Of a stretch of 44,464 nucleotides of DNA, positions 41,993-44,464 are shown in pieces; positions within the stretch are counted from its first letter, which is position 1; each line of letters starts with the position of its first letter. Under the pieces are notes generated by a model that was given only the letters and a program-made list of their open reading frames with translations, did no database searches and was not told where the DNA came from. A program made the translations under genes and the position numbers. Origin of the DNA: an uncultured Acetatifactor sp. (GTDB lineage: Bacteria > Bacillota > Clostridia > Lachnospirales > Lachnospiraceae); contig CAJUAH010000035.1 in the NCBI GenBank assembly GCA_910584375.1, forward strand, positions 1 through 44,464. The letters are read 5' to 3'.

Positions 41993-42079
41993 TCCGCAAT
42001 TTTCCGGACATACGGTGTCTGCCTCCCATATGGCACAACCGAAGGGGGTATGTCCCCATGGGAGACCTGGAGGGAAGTC

Positions 42080-42508
42080 TTACTGTTTAGCGGGATTGGG
42101 ACATGTGATGATCCATGTAAAGCCAAAACGATCCTTCGTGACCGAGCCACATCCGCCGTCGTCCGGCTTGGGATGGGGTTTTAACGGGGAAAGGACGGTT
42201 CCGCCTTCCGCCAGTACGGAAATAGTATGCAGGGCGGCCTCCTGGGAGTCCATATGGATCATCAGTTTTACACCCGTATTCACCTCCGTGCCGTCAAAGA
42301 CATCCCCCGCCGCCATGTGGGTATTGCCCAGCGCAAACTCCGCATGCATCACCTTACCGATCTGCTTAGGCGTCACTTCATATGTTTCCTCGGACCAGCG
42401 GGACATGCCGTAGATTTCGCCGCCGAAAGCCTCAATATAGGTCTTGAGCGCCTCCTCGCAGTTTCCGTTAAATGACAGATAGGGTATTATTTCAATCTTC
42501 TTTTCCAT
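42080..42508 (-). CDS. VOC-fold protein, PhnB/YjdN-like
   Basis: The 142-residue protein of the glyoxalase/bleomycin-resistance superfamily has the PhnB-type pattern: IIPYLSFNGNCEEALKTYIEAFGGEI at the start, KVMHAEFALGNTHMAAGDVF in the middle and GSVTKDRFGFTWIIT at the end. Members with this layout are widespread and mostly uncharacterised. AGGAGG lies upstream of the ATG. It follows the second VOC gene by 15 bases on the same strand and is convergent with pyrC. Confidence 0.88.
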   Translation of the reverse strand: MEKKIEIIPYLSFNGNCEEALKTYIEAFGGEIYGMSRWSEETYEVTPKQIGKVMHAEFALGNTHMAAGDVFDGTEVNTGVKLMIHMDSQEAALHTISVLAEGGTVLSPLKPHPKPDDGGCGSVTKDRFGFTWIITCPNPAKQ

Positions 42509-42523
42509 ATATCCTCCTTTTGA

Positions 42524-43006
42524 TCAATTATTTTCCGATAGATATTTCTGAAACCAGGTTTCAACTACATGTGTTGGATGCTGGATCAGTTCGGCTGTCT
42601 CTCCAACATTTTTGCCCTGCCGAAACTGTCTGCATGCCACGGAATACATGCTTTCCGACACTTCGATCAAATGACCGTCCGGATCAAATAAGCGTATCCC
42701 TCTCTGCAGCCAGGGAAATGTTTTCGGCTCATGCAGCAGTTCTACATCCGGATATCTGCCAAGTACAGAAAGAAATTCGTCGAAGTCTTCCGTCTCGAAA
42801 TAGAGCTCCATGATATTAGGATGATACTTCATGGTTTCCGCAGGAAATCCGGCAAGTTTATCAAAGTGTTCCTGTAAGGTCAAGCCACAGGTCAGAGTTT
42901 TATTCCAGCCCAGATCGACTTCTACGGCCTGGTCAAACAGATCATGGTAAAATTGCAGCGACCGTTCCATATTTTGTACAGCGATAAGTGTGGTGCAAAA
43001 TTTCAT
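42524..43006 (-). CDS. VOC-family (glyoxalase/dioxygenase-fold) protein
   Basis: The 160-residue protein starts MKFCTTLIAVQNMERSLQFYHDLF, the classic first beta-alpha unit of the VOC fold, and has NIMELYFETEDFDEF near residue 68 and GIRLFDPDGHLIEVSESM near 106, with the conserved Glu of the metal site. It could act in detoxification or lyase chemistry; the substrate is unknown. I start at 43006, since AAAGGGATGG precedes it and the extra frame to 43150 is not VOC-like and overlaps the regulator gene. It is probably co-transcribed with the upstream AraC gene and the second VOC gene. Confidence 0.88.
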   Translation of the reverse strand: MKFCTTLIAVQNMERSLQFYHDLFDQAVEVDLGWNKTLTCGLTLQEHFDKLAGFPAETMKYHPNIMELYFETEDFDEFLSVLGRYPDVELLHEPKTFPWLQRGIRLFDPDGHLIEVSESMYSVACRQFRQGKNVGETAELIQHPTHVVETWFQKYLSENN

Positions 43007-43088
43007 AGTTTGCCATCCCTTTCCCAATGATTTTAATACATCGCCGCTATCCATATAATATAACCCGATGTATATAATTTTCATCATA

Positions 43089-43958
43089 CTATGATCGTGA
43101 GAATGGGTCTTGTATATTTCCGACATTTCGCAGGGCGTATTCCCGGGCATCCGCCATATTCATGGAGTGGTATTTTTTAAAATCGTGGCATAGATGGGCC
43201 TGGTCGGAATATCCGTACCTGTATACCGCGTCCAGAGTATTAAAGCTTTTATTGTATATGAGATCGTTCCATAAACATTGGTATCTGACGATGGCGGACA
43301 GGCTTTTGGGGGACATACCGATATATTCGTCAAACAATCGCTCCAACTGACGGTCACCCACCGGCAGTCGCCGTTTTAGGTCGCTCATCGGCAGATTTCC
43401 TCTGTTTTTCAGTATTTCATGGACAGCCTGTAGTACGGTCTCGCTTTGACGTCTTAATCGCAGATGTTTCAGCAGTATTTTTTCTGCCGTGGAGATAAGC
43501 TGGCGGATATCGGCGGCATAGAATAACTGTTCCCCCAGCTCTTTTTTTAGTGCGGGAAAATGGTATCCGGCGTCAAAATAGGTGTCTTTCGTCTCCCGCA
43601 GGGACTCTTCGGCAAACGCGGCGGCTCCCCATGCATAGAAACGAATGGCAAACAGGGAGCGGGTTTTGCCTTCATGCCCGGCGGCGCGCGTGACAAACGG
43701 CCTGTCATCTATCCCGCGAAATCTGCCCGCCAGCTTATTGCCCGTAAAATCCGCCGTAAAGATAATATCCATACAGGTGTCCGGCGTCACGAGCTCCTCC
43801 GTAACGGTATCGTCTTTTTCGGTCTGATACAGCTCCCTGCCTCCCCAAAAGCAGCGTATATAGGGTTTCAACGCATCGCAGGGCTCAAACTCTCTGTAGT
43901 TTTCGCTGCTTTTAAACGGCGTCGCCGTGATCGGTCTGTATATCGTATATAGCTCCAT
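43089..43958 (-). CDS. AraC-family regulator with DUF6597-like N-terminal domain
   Basis: The 289-residue protein has an N-terminal domain (about 15-150) with FEPCDALKPYIRCFWGG and TPDTCMDIIF segments, typical of the domain that precedes AraC regions in many Firmicutes regulators, and a C-terminal AraC DNA-binding domain (about 185-280; DRQLERLFDEYIGMSPKSLSAIVRYQ and AVYRYGYSDQAHLCHDFKKY). I start at 43958, where AGAGGA lies about 6 bases upstream. It probably controls the two VOC genes that follow on the same strand; the effector is unknown. Confidence 0.88.
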   Translation of the reverse strand: MELYTIYRPITATPFKSSENYREFEPCDALKPYIRCFWGGRELYQTEKDDTVTEELVTPDTCMDIIFTADFTGNKLAGRFRGIDDRPFVTRAAGHEGKTRSLFAIRFYAWGAAAFAEESLRETKDTYFDAGYHFPALKKELGEQLFYAADIRQLISTAEKILLKHLRLRRQSETVLQAVHEILKNRGNLPMSDLKRRLPVGDRQLERLFDEYIGMSPKSLSAIVRYQCLWNDLIYNKSFNTLDAVYRYGYSDQAHLCHDFKKYHSMNMADAREYALRNVGNIQDPFSRS

Positions 43959-44189
43959 GAAGGTCCTCTTTTTCCGGGTATACAAAATGTAACCGTATTT
44001 ATATTTTCGCACTTTTTATTTTTCTGATTCTTATGAATATACAAGATAGTATATTATACATATCAAAAAACTGCAAACCCCAAATGATGGATGTGGCATA
44101 GATTAACTTATTTGCTGATAAACTTTGAACTATATGTTTGGACATAAAAGATACTTGCATCTCATCCATATGTGTGTTATATTAAGCAT

Positions 44190-44294
44190 AGAAAAGGGAA
44201 AAGCCATAGAGGCGACTTTACCCTCAATAGTTGTTGCTCAGCCCTTTAAAAAGGGTCGGCCGTCACTAATTGCGGTAGTGGCGGCTATTTTTTT
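44190..44294 (+). ncRNA. Putative antitoxin RNA convergent with the holin-like toxin
   Basis: A possible promoter (TTGCAT 44155-44160, 17-base spacer, TATATT 44178-44183) would start an RNA of about 105 bases. It contains a CCCTTT/AAAGGG hairpin and ends in a terminator with arms 44259-44268 and 44276-44285 (one wobble) followed by a T-run to 44294. It overlaps the last codons and 3' untranslated region of the toxin transcript on the other strand, as in txpA/ratA-type systems. Ends are predicted; the -35 is weak. Nothing else is seen in the 325-base space before the AraC gene. Confidence 0.65.
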
Positions 44295-44380
44295 CTCTCT
44301 TTAAAGATTGTATAACACAATCCGATAAGAGCAACAATGAATATTCCAATTTGGATCAAATCCCCATATGTAACATACAT
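44285..44380 (-). CDS. Putative holin-like toxin, type I toxin-antitoxin small membrane peptide
   Basis: This 31-residue peptide begins MYVTYGDLIQ, has one hydrophobic helix of about 14-16 residues (IGIFIVALIGLCYTI) and ends in a basic tail (FKERKK). That is the pattern of the putative holin-like toxin family, short membrane peptides of type I toxin-antitoxin loci in Firmicutes. AGGAGGGG lies 5-6 bases upstream, a very strong ribosome binding site, but it is predicted to be masked by upstream CCTCC. A convergent antisense RNA overlaps its 3' end. Such peptides damage the membrane when overexpressed and may be silenced copies in chromosomes. The call is based on pattern and context. Confidence 0.78.
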   Translation of the reverse strand: MYVTYGDLIQIGIFIVALIGLCYTIFKERKK

Positions 44381-44388
44381 TGTATTCC

Positions 44389-44410
44389 CCTCCTTTCTTT
44401 CGACCGGAGG
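44389..44410 (-). promoter_or_regulatory. Shine-Dalgarno-masking hairpin in the toxin leader
   Basis: On the toxin mRNA, CCTCC (44410-44406) can pair with the GGAGG of the ribosome binding site (44393-44389) across a 12-base loop. Just upstream lie two more hairpins, GGCGTTT/AAACGCC and CCCG/CGGG. Self-masking of this kind is known in type I toxin mRNAs. Confidence 0.6.
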
Positions 44411-44464
44411 TAGGCGTTTGCGAAACGCCAGAACCCGCATAAATACGGGATTCTCTTTGTTACA

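Noticed and set aside
1..44464. CRISPR arrays, rRNA, tRNA or prophage modules
   Set aside because: No regularly spaced short repeats, cloverleaf-type sequences, rRNA segments or phage structural genes were recognised. The only tandem repeat with several copies is the 121-base element, which has no unique spacers.

Overview
The window is chromosomal DNA of a spore-forming, moderately GC-rich Gram-positive anaerobe, most likely a Lachnospiraceae-type Clostridia. The signs are strong AGGAGG-type ribosome binding sites, sigma-A promoters with 17-base spacers, an isoleucine T-box before ileS, a SpoIIQ-like gene behind a textbook sigma-F promoter, and Clostridia-style PocR/hybrid signalling proteins. 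No rRNA, tRNA or CRISPR array was seen.

Layout. 1-2045 (minus): a small membrane protein and a membrane diguanylate cyclase. 2171-7229: sigma-A promoter, T-box(Ile), ileS, a nucleoside phosphorylase-like gene and a small P-loop kinase. 7260-9662: a MATE efflux gene divergent from a LysR regulator. 9730-14821: glycogen phosphorylase and a YbhJ-type aconitase-superfamily hydratase. 14825-19245: a tandem structured repeat, then an SseB-like protein, a double-receiver response regulator and a PocR hybrid histidine kinase. 19273-20404: sigma-F promoter and SpoIIQ-like LytM protein. 20479-21684: an amidohydrolase. 21764-27817: a cell-envelope cluster (GH9-like lipoprotein, alpha/beta hydrolase, membrane-anchored MurF-like ligase, Ddl), interrupted between the last two by an AT-rich patch. 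27838-35160: L-rhamnose locus (AraC regulator, rhaB, a damaged GH78 rhamnosidase, rhaA, rhaD). 35267-36616: a PlsC acyltransferase and a PrcB-type lipoprotein. 36755-38934: an IS21-family element with a frameshifted istA, lying against the last 26 codons of a sugar ABC permease. 39028-43958: the partner permease, a GNAT acetyltransferase, dihydroorotase, two VOC proteins and an AraC regulator. 44190-44410: a type I toxin-antitoxin module.

How the genes fit together. RhaA, RhaB and RhaD form a complete route from L-rhamnose to DHAP and L-lactaldehyde. The rhamnosidase that would feed it has lost part of its N-terminus, and the neighbouring ABC transporter was beheaded next to the IS. Ddl and the MurF-like protein would act in sequence, making D-Ala-D-Ala and adding it to the peptidoglycan precursor; their transmembrane and hydrolase partners are unusual. 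The most interesting signals are the sigma-F/SpoIIQ unit, the membrane MurF-hydrolase-Ddl cluster, the repeat family shared by ileS and the SseB operon, the helically phased repeats in the rhamnose control region, and the toxin with a self-masked ribosome binding site. All calls come from reading the sequence; no database search was run.
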